This document shows, piece by piece, positions 17,012 through 25,339 of a stretch of DNA of 58,233 nt (positions within the stretch are counted from its first letter, which is position 1; every line of letters begins with the position of its first letter). This DNA comes from Candidatus Eremiobacterota bacterium (lineage in GTDB: Bacteria > Vulcanimicrobiota > Vulcanimicrobiia > Vulcanimicrobiales > Vulcanimicrobiaceae). Below the pieces are notes generated by a model. It was not told where the DNA came from and did not search any database. It worked only from the letters and a program-made list of their open reading frames with translations. The position numbers and the translations under genes were made by a program. Location: the NCBI GenBank assembly GCA_019235885.1, contig JAFAKB010000035.1, positions 1 through 58,233 of the forward strand, given 5' to 3'.

Positions 17012-18651
17012 GTGTCCCAAAACGGTGTCGTGATCACCGGCGTCGGCGTGAAGTCTTGCAAGGCGCCGGTATGCACCTCAAGATCCTTTCGGAACCACAG
17101 GATGATCGACGGATCGTCCTTCGCGAACTCCGCCTGCACCGTCATGTAATCTTGCACGCGCTTCTTCTGGTCGACGGTCTTGTTCGCATCGTCCATCGCC
17201 TTGGTTGCGACGGGGTTGTCCCAGAACAGCGCGTTCTGGCCCTTTGGCGCGAGATAGTGCCCGGAGTAGATCGCGCCCTGATCGATGTCGGCGGCGGCGA
17301 CCCAAGCGAAGAAGGCGACGTCGTATTTGCCGCCCTGCAAGACCCCGTTCGCCGTATTGTCAAAGAACAGCGGGGTCGGATAGTTCTTCACGATCGCGTT
17401 CGCACCGACGGCGCGCCAGTATGTCTGGACTTGCGCCTGAAGCAGTTGGCCCTGCGTCGACTCGGTCTGCGTCGAGATCTGAAACTCCAGCCGCTGCCCG
17501 TTCTTCGTGCGAATCCCGTCGGCGCCCGGCTTCCAGCCGGCTTCGTCGAGCAGCGCCTTCGCCTTGGCCGGGTCGTACGGGTACTTCATGATGGAAGGGT
17601 TCTGGTCGCCCGGAAAGAGCGTCGGGTCGAGGAATGTGTCGCTGAGCTCGCCCAGTCCGTGGCGAATTTTCGCGAGCATCGACTTGCGATCGATCGCATA
17701 TGTCAGCGCGCGGCGGACGCGCACGTCCCCGAAGAGCGGCCGTTTCAGATTGAAGTCGATATGGTCGAACGTGTAGATCACCGGCGTCTCAACGACGTTC
17801 CCAGGCGACGCCTTCACGCGATCGTACGACGACGCGGCGAGATTGTATGCCAAGTCCAGCTCGTGGGTGAGCACCTGCGTCGCGAGTGTGTTTTGATCGG
17901 GGATGATCTTGTAAACGACCTCGCTAATCTTCGGCTTGCCGAGGAAGTAATCGGGGAAGGCCTCGAAGCGAACTTGGCTGCCGCGGTCCCACGAGACGAA
18001 CTTGTACGGGCCGCTTCCGACGGGCGCCGAGTTGTAGGGCGCAGTGTTCAGGCTTCCCTTCGAGTCGTTGAGCTTCGCCAGCAAGTGCTCCGGCATGATC
18101 GGCCCGTTACCGTTAAGGCTCCACAGCTGCTGGAGAAACGGCGCGTACGTTTCCTTCATGTGGACGACGGCGACGTAGGGGTCGCTGCAGTCGACGTCGC
18201 GAATCTTGTTCCACCCGTCGGTCGTGATGACGTTATTTTTGGGATTCATCATCACTTGCCAGGTGAAGCGCAAGTCCGTGCACGTCAGCTCGACGCCGTC
18301 GTGGAACTTGATCCCGTGCCGCAGTTTGTACTTGATCGTCTTGCCGTCGGCACTGACGTCGCCGTTTTCGACGGTCGGGACCTCGGAGACAGCGTCCGGG
18401 ACCGGCTTCGCGTGGTCGTCGTATCGCACCGTGTACGAGAACAAGAACGCGGAGAGGTCGAGCACCGGGCTCGCCGATGCGAACGCCGGGTTCAGATTTT
18501 TCGGATCGGCCGCAGCCGAGAACACCAACCGATCCGGATGCGGACCCTGCGCGGCATTTTCGGGGCCGCCGGACGAGGACTGACCGATCTTGGTGCAGCC
18601 GCAAAGGGCGAACGCGGCGATCGCCCCCGCGGCGAGAAGACGAGGGATCAT
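16993..18651 (-). CDS. ABC transporter family-5 substrate-binding lipoprotein, copy 1 of array
   Basis: 552 residues, lipoprotein signal MIPRLLAAGAIAAFALCGC. Family-5 features are present (LVFSAAADPKNLNPAFASAS, IKFHDGVELTCTDLRFTWQV), but it is the most divergent member and ends in FWDTWEYHY. Base composition looks slightly less GC-rich than its neighbours. The ATG overlaps the TGA of the Lrp-like gene (18651-18648), so the array is translated as part of that operon. Confidence 0.88.
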   Translation of the reverse strand: MIPRLLAAGAIAAFALCGCTKIGQSSSGGPENAAQGPHPDRLVFSAAADPKNLNPAFASASPVLDLSAFLFSYTVRYDDHAKPVPDAVSEVPTVENGDVSADGKTIKYKLRHGIKFHDGVELTCTDLRFTWQVMMNPKNNVITTDGWNKIRDVDCSDPYVAVVHMKETYAPFLQQLWSLNGNGPIMPEHLLAKLNDSKGSLNTAPYNSAPVGSGPYKFVSWDRGSQVRFEAFPDYFLGKPKISEVVYKIIPDQNTLATQVLTHELDLAYNLAASSYDRVKASPGNVVETPVIYTFDHIDFNLKRPLFGDVRVRRALTYAIDRKSMLAKIRHGLGELSDTFLDPTLFPGDQNPSIMKYPYDPAKAKALLDEAGWKPGADGIRTKNGQRLEFQISTQTESTQGQLLQAQVQTYWRAVGANAIVKNYPTPLFFDNTANGVLQGGKYDVAFFAWVAAADIDQGAIYSGHYLAPKGQNALFWDNPVATKAMDDANKTVDQKKRVQDYMTVQAEFAKDDPSIILWFRKDLEVHTGALQDFTPTPVITTPFWDTWEYHY

Positions 18652-19781
18652 GGACGCATTGCCTCCGGATCGAGCTGATGCCTGTCGCAGAACGCGGCGT
18701 ACGCCGCCGGCGCGATCTCGGACGGCTTGATCTCGCTGCGCCCGCCCCAGAACACGTTGGTGTAGTCGAACGCGATCCCCGCTTCACGCAAGTGCGCGTC
18801 GATCGCGGCCTTGTGCGCGAGCAGCGTGTCCTTCTCGGTGCCGTGCGCGACGCCCATGACGTTGACGCCTTGGAACTCGGGCCCGCCCTCGCGCCAGTAG
18901 GCGTGCGTCATGATGTAGTGCCGGCCGACCTCGCGCCCCGCGTCCAGCTCGCGGCCCGGCGGGACCTTCCAGTGGAACAGCGCGTTGTAGCGGGTCACGC
19001 TCTGCCCGCCGGCGTTCGCGTTCGGCTTCACGTGCTCGAGAAAGGTCGAGAAGCGCCCGATGACGCCCTTCTCGTTCAGCTGCCGCCCGATGCGCTCCAG
19101 CTCTGCGAGCGAGACGCCGGCTTCTCGCGCGCGCCCGGCCCACACGTCGCGCACGATCTCCTCGGGCGCCAGCTCGCGCTTGATCGCGGCCAGCACGCGC
19201 CACTCCTGGTCGCTCAGCGCGACCACGTTGGTGTCCTTCACCTCGGCCAGCTCCGGCGCGCGCGCCCCCGGCTCCGTCCCGCGCCGCCGCACGTGACCGA
19301 CGCCCAGCGCGAAGAGCGCCTTGGCCGGCATCAGCCGATACCGCTCGGCGCCGATCGTCGCGGCGAGGAACGCGGCGTGCTTCTCCAGCGAGAAGCCCTG
19401 CGGAACCTTGAGCGTTGTCCACAACCGGTAGTTCGAGCCGGGCGTCGCGCTGTCGGTCGTGCGGATCACGACGTGGCCGGAGAACGGATCGTCGCGGAAG
19501 AGCCACTCGAACGCCGCGTTCAGCTTCTCCGGCGGAACCTGCCAGGCGCACAGCGCGCCGTCGGCGAGGCTCGTCGCCATCAGCGTCTGCCGCACGCGGC
19601 GGATCGTCCCCGCGCGCAGCATTGCGACGATCCGCTCGAGGACCGTCGCGACGGGGACCCCGCTGCGCTCGGCGATCTCACCGAACGGGTCGAGCTGAAA
19701 GCCCGCAAGGCGATCCTCGCTCACCGCGAGGATCGCCGCGTTGGTCGGATCGTCGATCCAGACCGGGACCGTTGAAGTCAT
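18648..19781 (-). CDS. Tandem Lrp/AsnC-like protein, siroheme-decarboxylase (AhbA-AhbB/NirDL)-like
   Basis: 377 residues made of two similar halves, each an HTH-like segment followed by a ferredoxin-like RAM-type domain. First half: ERSGVPVATVLERIVAMLRA, then ALCAWQVPPEKLNAAFEWLF and SNYRLWTTLKVP. Second half: LSDQEWRVLAAIKRELAPEE, then ALFHWKVPPGRELDAGREVG and MTHAYWREGGPEFQGVNVMG followed by VAHG. The pattern W-x-VPP ... H-x-Y ... VHG matches siroheme decarboxylase subunits fused in one chain. It may therefore be enzymatic, or a regulator with that ancestry. Heads the operon of four binding proteins; no other haem gene is nearby. Confidence 0.65.
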   Translation of the reverse strand: MTSTVPVWIDDPTNAAILAVSEDRLAGFQLDPFGEIAERSGVPVATVLERIVAMLRAGTIRRVRQTLMATSLADGALCAWQVPPEKLNAAFEWLFRDDPFSGHVVIRTTDSATPGSNYRLWTTLKVPQGFSLEKHAAFLAATIGAERYRLMPAKALFALGVGHVRRRGTEPGARAPELAEVKDTNVVALSDQEWRVLAAIKRELAPEEIVRDVWAGRAREAGVSLAELERIGRQLNEKGVIGRFSTFLEHVKPNANAGGQSVTRYNALFHWKVPPGRELDAGREVGRHYIMTHAYWREGGPEFQGVNVMGVAHGTEKDTLLAHKAAIDAHLREAGIAFDYTNVFWGGRSEIKPSEIAPAAYAAFCDRHQLDPEAMRP

Positions 19782-19794
19782 CTCGCCCGGGAGT

Positions 19795-21465
19795 TCACCC
19801 GTTGGCGTTCACGCCCTCCGCGAACAGCAGCGCCTGTTCGGCCTGCCGCACGGTGTACACCGCGTTGACCTCGTCGGTGAGCGCTTGCGTGATGCCGACC
19901 TGCGCGTTGAGCAGCAGCGGCAGCGTCGTCACGCCGGCCCGGTACTGGGCCTCCGTCGACTGCAGCACCTGCTGCGCCTTCGTCAGCTCGGCGTTGGTCT
20001 GGTCGAGCGCGGCGTACGCCGAGACCAAGTTCACCAGCGCCTGCCGGACGTTGAGCTGCACGCCCTGCTCGGCGGTCTGCAGGTTCGCTTGCGCGAGGTC
20101 GAGCTGTCCTTGCGCCTGCGCCGTCTGCGCGCGCGTCACGCCGCGGTCGTAGATCGGGATGCTGAGCGCGACGCCGATCGAGCCGTTGTTGCGGAACGTT
20201 CCGCCGCTCGGATCGGTCGAGCTCGTCCCGTAGTTCGCGGTGCCGCTCAGGTTCGGGAAGTTTCCGAGCCGCGCCGCGCGCACGTTCTCGCGCGACGCGG
20301 CGACGTTCTGCTGCTGCGCCGTCAGATCGGGCCGCAGCGCGAGCGCGCGCGTGACGGCTTGCTGATACGTCGGCGTCGGAAACGCCGGGTTGACCGCCAG
20401 GGTCCCCGACGTCGCGCTCAGCGCGGGGACGTCGTCCTTCGGCTGCACCGCGACGTCGGCGTCGAGCCCGAGCGTGTTGGCGAACGTCGCCAGCGCGACG
20501 TTTTGCGCGGCCTGCGCGCGAATCACCGCGACGCGCGCCTGCGCGGTCGGCAGCTGCGCGGTCGCGAGATCGGCGCGCGCGGCGGTCCCGGCCCGAATCT
20601 GCGCGGTGACCAGACTCTCCTGAACCTGATCGAGCTGCACGGTCGTCAGCGCGACTTGCGTCTGGCGCTGCGCGGCGAGCGTGTTGTAGTACGCCGTCGC
20701 GACGTTGAACGCGACCGTCTGCAGCTGCCGCTGGTAGGTCGCGATCGAGGCCGACTGCGACGCGCGCGCGCTGCGGATCTGCGCCGCGACGCGGCCGCCG
20801 TCGAAGATCAATTGCTGCAGCCCGACCGTCAGGCTGTTCGTCGTCACGTTCGGATTGAACGTCGCGGCGCCGCCGCTCGCCGTGCCGGTCGTTCCGGTGT
20901 TGCCCCCGCCGGCTTCGCGGTGCGAGTGCGTCGTCGACGCGTTGCCGGTGACCGCGGGGAAGAGCGCGCTCTGCGCGAGGCTCACCGGCGCGCTCGCGAT
21001 CTCGACGTCGGCGCGCGCGGCGGCGAGCAGCGGCGAGCGCGCGTACGCGATCAGCGTCGCCTGCTGCAGCGTGATCACTTGCGGGACGCCCGGAGCGACG
21101 CGCGTTTGGATCACCGGCGCCGGAGTGCCGTAGGCGGGATACGGGAGCGGCGAGGCCTGATCGGCCGGCGCCAGCGTCGGGATCGCCGAGGCGTTGATCG
21201 CCGCCGATCCGCCCGAAGGACGGGTTCCCGACGGCGCCCCGGGCGCGGTCCCCGGCGGCGCGGTCCCGGTCGCGCCGGGGAGCGCGCTCGGGGTCTGCGG
21301 GCGCGCCGAAGGCGAGGCGAGGGGTGCCGGGGTGACCGCCGGCCGCGCGGTCGGCGCCGGAGTCGCCGGCGTGGTCGGCGTCTGCGCGAGCCCGGGCCGC
21401 GAGGTGAGCGCGAGCGCCGTCAGCGCGACGCCGGCGAGCGCGCGCGAGAGCGAAGCCGAACGCAT
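19795..21465 (-). CDS. TolC-family outer-membrane efflux channel
   Basis: About 556 residues: signal peptide, a Pro/Ala/Thr-rich N-terminal spacer of roughly 100 residues, then two OEP repeats with long amphipathic helices (VAAQIRSARASQSASIATYQ; QQNVAASRENVRAARLGNFP). GSIGVALSIPIYDRGVTRAQ is the usual strand before the second hairpin pair. Forms a trimeric channel across the outer membrane and periplasm. ATG 21465 shares the A of the upstream TGA (GTGATG), so it is coupled to the membrane-fusion protein; GTG 21468 is an alternative start. Confidence 0.9.
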   Translation of the reverse strand: MRSASLSRALAGVALTALALTSRPGLAQTPTTPATPAPTARPAVTPAPLASPSARPQTPSALPGATGTAPPGTAPGAPSGTRPSGGSAAINASAIPTLAPADQASPLPYPAYGTPAPVIQTRVAPGVPQVITLQQATLIAYARSPLLAAARADVEIASAPVSLAQSALFPAVTGNASTTHSHREAGGGNTGTTGTASGGAATFNPNVTTNSLTVGLQQLIFDGGRVAAQIRSARASQSASIATYQRQLQTVAFNVATAYYNTLAAQRQTQVALTTVQLDQVQESLVTAQIRAGTAARADLATAQLPTAQARVAVIRAQAAQNVALATFANTLGLDADVAVQPKDDVPALSATSGTLAVNPAFPTPTYQQAVTRALALRPDLTAQQQNVAASRENVRAARLGNFPNLSGTANYGTSSTDPSGGTFRNNGSIGVALSIPIYDRGVTRAQTAQAQGQLDLAQANLQTAEQGVQLNVRQALVNLVSAYAALDQTNAELTKAQQVLQSTEAQYRAGVTTLPLLLNAQVGITQALTDEVNAVYTVRQAEQALLFAEGVNANG

Positions 21466-23036
21466 CACTGCGCGCCGCCGCGGCGGCCGCCGGGTGCCGG
21501 ATTGCTGATCGCGACGACGCTCTTGTCCTGCAAGGCGTCGGGCCGCGTGGTGATCACCGTCGTCCCGGGCTGAACCTGCGGGCTGCGGATCTCGGTGAGC
21601 GTGTCCGTCTGCAAGCCGACCTGCACCGGAACGACGTTCGCCTGCATCAGCTTGATCGGCGGCGCCCCGCCCGGACCGCCGGCCCCGCCGCCGGCTCCGC
21701 CCGGACCGCCCGCTCCACCGGCTGCGCTTGCGCCGCCCGCACCGCCGCGTTTTCCGCTGCGCGCGCCGGGTCCGCTCGCCGCGCCGCCGCCGGGCGCGCC
21801 GCCGCCTGCGGCGGCACCACCGCCTTGTCCGCCCGCACCCGCCGCGCCGCCTTGAGGCGCCGGCAGGTTCGCGACGGTGAAGACGTTCGACCCGTTCTCG
21901 CTCTGGAACACCGCGGTGCGCGGCACCACGATCGCGTTCGGATGGTACTCCTTGCGCACCGTGACGCTGACCAGCATCCCGCCGCGCAGCCGGTCGCCCG
22001 GGTTCGCGACGCGGACCCGCGCGCGGTACGAGAGCGTTCCCTGCGTCGGCGTCGCGTTGACGTCCATCACCGCGGCGTTGTAGCTGCGGTTGCCCAGACT
22101 CGAGGTGGTGAACGTGACCGGCGTCCCGCTATGCACGTACGGCAGGTCGTCGTCGGGGACGTTGACGTTGACGTACACCGTGTCGATCTGCGAGACGCGC
22201 ACGACCGGCTGATTCGGGCTGGCGAACGCGCCGGGATCGAGCAGCCGCTGCGTGACGACGCCGTCGAACGGCGAGACGATCGCGGTCTGCGCGATCTGCG
22301 TCTGCAGCAAACGCGCTTGCGCTTGCGCGGCGGCGAGCTGACCGCGGTTCACCGCGATCGCCTGCTGCTGGATCGGCACGGCGTTCGTTCCCTGCGACTG
22401 CGCTGCGCGCAGCGCGACCTGCGCCTGCCGCTCGCTCTCGCGCGCGGTGTTCAGCGCCTGCTGCGTCTGCACGTACTGCGCGCGCGCCTGGTCGAACTGC
22501 GTCTGCGCGACGTAGCCTTGCGCGAGCAGCTGGCGGTCGGCGTTGTACGTCGAGAGCGCGCTCTGGTACGCGGCTTGCGCGCTGGCGGTGTTGTTGTGCG
22601 CGGCGGCGACCTGCTGCTGCGCGCTCACGATCGTGTTCGAGGCGTTGGCGGCGGTGACCGGCGCCTGCAGCGTCGAGGAGCCGAGCTGCGCGCTATTCGT
22701 TTGCACGATCGCCTCTTGCTGCGCGAGCGAGGCGCGCAGCGTCGAGTCGTCGAGCTTCGCCAGCAGCTGGCCGCGCGAGACGTGCTGTCCTTCGTTGACG
22801 TAGACCGCCGCGACGTTGCCGGACTGCGGCGAGCTGAGCGTCGACTCTTGAACCGGCGCGATCTGGCCGTCGAGCGTGACGTAGGTGGCGATGTCGCGGC
22901 GCTGGGCTTGCGCGACGTCGACCGCCAGCGGCGGCGGTCCTTTCTGGCCTGCTCCGCCGCCTCCGCCCTTGCCGCATGCGGTCACCGCCATGGCGAGGAC
23001 CGCGGCGGCCAGCAACGCGCGCTGACTCCGTCTCAT
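21465..23036 (-). CDS. RND/HlyD-type periplasmic membrane-fusion lipoprotein
   Basis: 523 residues. ATG 23036 follows AGAAGGAGCACC. Lipoprotein signal MRRSQRALLAAAVLAMAVTA then Cys. Lipoyl half-motifs are STLSSPQSGNVAAVYVNEGQ and AIVSPFDGVVTQRLLDPGAF, flanking a long alpha-hairpin (QFDQARAQYVQTQQALNTAR). The beta-barrel and C-terminal membrane-proximal domain follow, interrupted near residues 390-460 by a Gly/Ala-rich stretch (AGAGGQGGGAAAGGGAPGGG). It should bridge an inner-membrane pump to the downstream TolC protein; no pump gene lies in the window. Confidence 0.9.
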   Translation of the reverse strand: MRRSQRALLAAAVLAMAVTACGKGGGGGAGQKGPPPLAVDVAQAQRRDIATYVTLDGQIAPVQESTLSSPQSGNVAAVYVNEGQHVSRGQLLAKLDDSTLRASLAQQEAIVQTNSAQLGSSTLQAPVTAANASNTIVSAQQQVAAAHNNTASAQAAYQSALSTYNADRQLLAQGYVAQTQFDQARAQYVQTQQALNTARESERQAQVALRAAQSQGTNAVPIQQQAIAVNRGQLAAAQAQARLLQTQIAQTAIVSPFDGVVTQRLLDPGAFASPNQPVVRVSQIDTVYVNVNVPDDDLPYVHSGTPVTFTTSSLGNRSYNAAVMDVNATPTQGTLSYRARVRVANPGDRLRGGMLVSVTVRKEYHPNAIVVPRTAVFQSENGSNVFTVANLPAPQGGAAGAGGQGGGAAAGGGAPGGGAASGPGARSGKRGGAGGASAAGGAGGPGGAGGGAGGPGGAPPIKLMQANVVPVQVGLQTDTLTEIRSPQVQPGTTVITTRPDALQDKSVVAISNPAPGGRRGGAQ

Positions 23037-23165
23037 GGTGCTCCTTCTACCTGTCTTTGCTTCGAACGATCTCGGACCGCGGTATTTTCCGCAGCACTTC
23101 GACGCTACTACCGCGTGGGACATGAAAATGATTCGCCCGGTTGCCGGTCGTAAGGACCCGGCGGG

Positions 23166-23561
23166 ATGCGCGGCAAGATCGAGGTTGGGGGGACCTATCA
23201 GAGCCAGACCCGGGTCGAGGAGTGGATGACGGCCGAGAAAGCCGGCAACAAGGGCGTCCCCGTTCTCTCGACGCCGATGCTTGTGCAGCTCGTCGAGGAG
23301 GCAGCGATGCAGTGCGTCGCGCCGGCGCTCGATCCCGACGAGGTCACCCTCGGCACCCACGTCGACCTCGCCCACCTCGCGGCGACCCCGGTCGGCTTGA
23401 TCGTCCGCACCGAGGTCGAGATCCTCAAGGTCGACGGCCGCCGGATCGAATACGCCTTCACCGCGTTCGACGAGCGTGAGAAGATCGCCGAGGGGACCCA
23501 CGAGCGCTACGTCACGTCTCGCGAAAAATTCCGCGAAAGGCTCGAAGAGAAACTCGGCTAG
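23166..23561 (+). CDS. Hotdog-fold thioesterase (FlK-like)
   Basis: 131 residues, single hotdog domain. VPVLSTPMLVQLVEEAAMQC contains the Thr and Glu, and GTHVDLAHLAATPVG the His, that form the catalytic set in fluoroacetyl-CoA thioesterase-like enzymes; the long central helix is typical. It probably hydrolyses a small acyl-CoA. A charged C-terminal tail (REKFRERLEEKLG) ends the protein. Single gene, divergent from the membrane-fusion gene across 129 bp and followed by the long leader of the stalk-domain gene. Confidence 0.8.
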   Translation: MRGKIEVGGTYQSQTRVEEWMTAEKAGNKGVPVLSTPMLVQLVEEAAMQCVAPALDPDEVTLGTHVDLAHLAATPVGLIVRTEVEILKVDGRRIEYAFTAFDEREKIAEGTHERYVTSREKFRERLEEKLG

Positions 23562-23839
23562 CCATCAGCAAGGGAGCCTGCGACCCGAGCGTGTAAAGGG
23601 AGCGTTACGGCCTTGTCTCGCCGCATCCCGGCAGCCCAACGGAACCCAGGGCTACCTCGCGGCGTTGTGAGGACCAGAGCGGGGCAATTGACCCCGCCTC
23701 CGTGATTAAGGCGCCCCTCTCGTGGGTAGGTCCGACATGGCTGAGCAAGCGAGTATCCTCGCGGGCTCCCGTAATCCGGGCCGTCCCCGAACGGCGCCAA
23801 CGCCCTTCTCGACACAACACCTTAGCTAGGGAGTATTAC
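23562..23839 (+). ncRNA. 278-nt structured leader upstream of stalk/beta-barrel gene (candidate regulatory RNA)
   Basis: No plausible gene lies in this stretch. It can form several hairpins on the sense strand: CGCCGC/GCGGCG (23619-23624 with 23659-23664) enclosing AGCCC/GGGCT (23633-23637 with 23649-23653); GCGGGG/CCCCGC (23679-23684 with 23692-23697); and GCGAG/CTCGC (23749-23753 with 23758-23762). An AGGGAG ribosome-binding site (about 23828-23833) precedes the GTG start. It could be a riboswitch-like leader; I could not match it to a known class. Confidence 0.4.
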
Positions 23840-25279
23840 GTGAAACGACTGAGCACCGGGCTTCTGGCCGCGCTTGTCGCGGTCGGAATCGGTACGACGT
23901 CCGTCTCGGCCCAGAACGCTGCAGCGGCGAAAGGCAACACCGGAACCTTCGCGCCCGTGCAGATCGCTCAAGCCACGATGGCGCCGTCGTCGTCGATGCC
24001 GCCCGCTGACTTCGGCACGCCGCCTTCCGGCGAGGTCCCGATCCTCTTCAACGACCGGCACGTCTATACCAAGCCGGACCGCCTGAAGGCGAACCGCGTC
24101 CTCGCTGCGCTGGTGCGCGGCAATACCATTCTCGTTCCGCTGCGCTCGATGTTCGAGCAGATGGGCGCGACGGTTTCGTACGACCCCGCCTCGAAAACGG
24201 TGGACGTCTCAAAGCCGGGCTCCGACGTGAAAGTGACCGTCGGCCGTCCGGAAGTCGTGATCAACGGCGAGAGCCGTCCGCTCGACGTTCCTCCCGAGAT
24301 TTACAAGGGCACGGTCGTCGTGCCGGTTCGCGTGATCTCGGAAGGGATGGGCGCCTACGTTCAGTGGGTCCCGGATCGTCGGATCGTCGTAGTCCGCTAC
24401 CTGCCGCCGCAGCCGCCGCCGCCGCCGCCCCCGCCGACCGCAACGCCGGCGCCCGTGGTGACGCCGCCGCCGCCGCCGCCCACGGCTACCCCGACCCCGG
24501 CTCCGCCGGCTCGGAACCCGTACGAGCACTTCATCGTCGGTGACTACGTCTTCAACCCGAAGGTCTACAACGAGTTCTCGCCGGGCAACTCCGGCAAGGG
24601 CGGCTCGTATGCGGTCCGCGGCGCGGTCGAGTTCCCGGCGTTCGGCCTCCCCTGGATGCTCGAGGGAGACTATCGCTCGTACGCCTACCCGCACGACAGC
24701 ACGATCACTACAGCGATGTACAACACCTCGTTCGACGGCAACCCGTGCCCGCACAACGGCCTGCCCGTTGCGCTGACCCCGGCCGCCGGCAACCAGGGCT
24801 GCGTCACCGTGATCGGCGCGTACGGCCAGACGGCCGTCCCCTCGTTCACCGCGCGTGACTCCGACTTCGACGGGCGCCTCGGCCTCAAGATCGCCGAACC
24901 GCGCATCTACATCGGCGTCGGCTACCTCCACCGTGAGGAGAACTACGGCTATCCGAGGCAGAACGGCTTCGGCTTCGGCGCCGAGAAGCTCCCCGACCTG
25001 GAGAACAGCCTCTCGGTCTACGGCAGCGTGTGGTACTACCCGAGCATCTCGGGCAACTTCACGTACCCGAACCTCGGTGCGCCGCCTGCACTTGCCGTCA
25101 CGACCGACAAGTTCCAGCAGCGCTTCCTGAAGTACCAGATCGGCGGAACGCTCAACCTGGGTAGCTCCGGGCTGTTCCTCGACGCCGGTTTCCTCGGCGA
25201 CACGATCCGCGGCAAGAACCTCTCGCCGTCCGACGCGTCGCACGCGGGTGGCTACATCGGCCTCGGTATCAAGTTCTAA
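23840..25279 (+). CDS. Stalk (copper amine oxidase N-terminal-like) domain fused to outer-membrane beta-barrel
   Basis: 479 residues from GTG 23840 (AGGGAG upstream). Order: signal peptide (MKRLSTGLLAALVAVGIGTT), an N-terminal spacer, a stalk domain of the copper-amine-oxidase N-terminal type at about 70-185 (RGNTILVPLRSMFEQMGATV; TVVVPVRVISEGMGAYVQWV), a proline/threonine linker with runs of eight and six prolines (about 190-225), then a predicted beta-barrel rich in aromatic strands ending in GYIGLGIKF. The terminal Phe is the usual BAM signal. It may anchor a periplasmic or surface domain to the outer membrane. A strong terminator follows. Confidence 0.78.
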   Translation: MKRLSTGLLAALVAVGIGTTSVSAQNAAAAKGNTGTFAPVQIAQATMAPSSSMPPADFGTPPSGEVPILFNDRHVYTKPDRLKANRVLAALVRGNTILVPLRSMFEQMGATVSYDPASKTVDVSKPGSDVKVTVGRPEVVINGESRPLDVPPEIYKGTVVVPVRVISEGMGAYVQWVPDRRIVVVRYLPPQPPPPPPPPTATPAPVVTPPPPPPTATPTPAPPARNPYEHFIVGDYVFNPKVYNEFSPGNSGKGGSYAVRGAVEFPAFGLPWMLEGDYRSYAYPHDSTITTAMYNTSFDGNPCPHNGLPVALTPAAGNQGCVTVIGAYGQTAVPSFTARDSDFDGRLGLKIAEPRIYIGVGYLHREENYGYPRQNGFGFGAEKLPDLENSLSVYGSVWYYPSISGNFTYPNLGAPPALAVTTDKFQQRFLKYQIGGTLNLGSSGLFLDAGFLGDTIRGKNLSPSDASHAGGYIGLGIKF

Positions 25280-25302
25280 GCGCCGCAAGCGCAGCGAACA
25301 CG

Positions 25303-25336
25303 AAAGCCCCCGGCTCGCGCCGGGGGCTTTTCTTTT
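25303..25336. terminator. Strong intrinsic terminator
   Basis: A perfect 12-bp stem AAAGCCCCCGGC / GCCGGGGGCTTT (25303-25314 with 25319-25330, loop TCGC) is followed by TCTTTT. It ends the stalk/beta-barrel transcript and, because the stem starts with AAA, can also serve the convergent gene from the other side. Confidence 0.92.
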
Positions 25337-25339
25337 GCG

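Noticed and set aside
23562-23839. Assignment of the leader to the c-di-AMP (ydaO), c-di-GMP, TPP or cobalamin riboswitch classes
   Set aside because: Only loose motif similarity was seen; the conserved cores of these classes are missing, so no class name is given.
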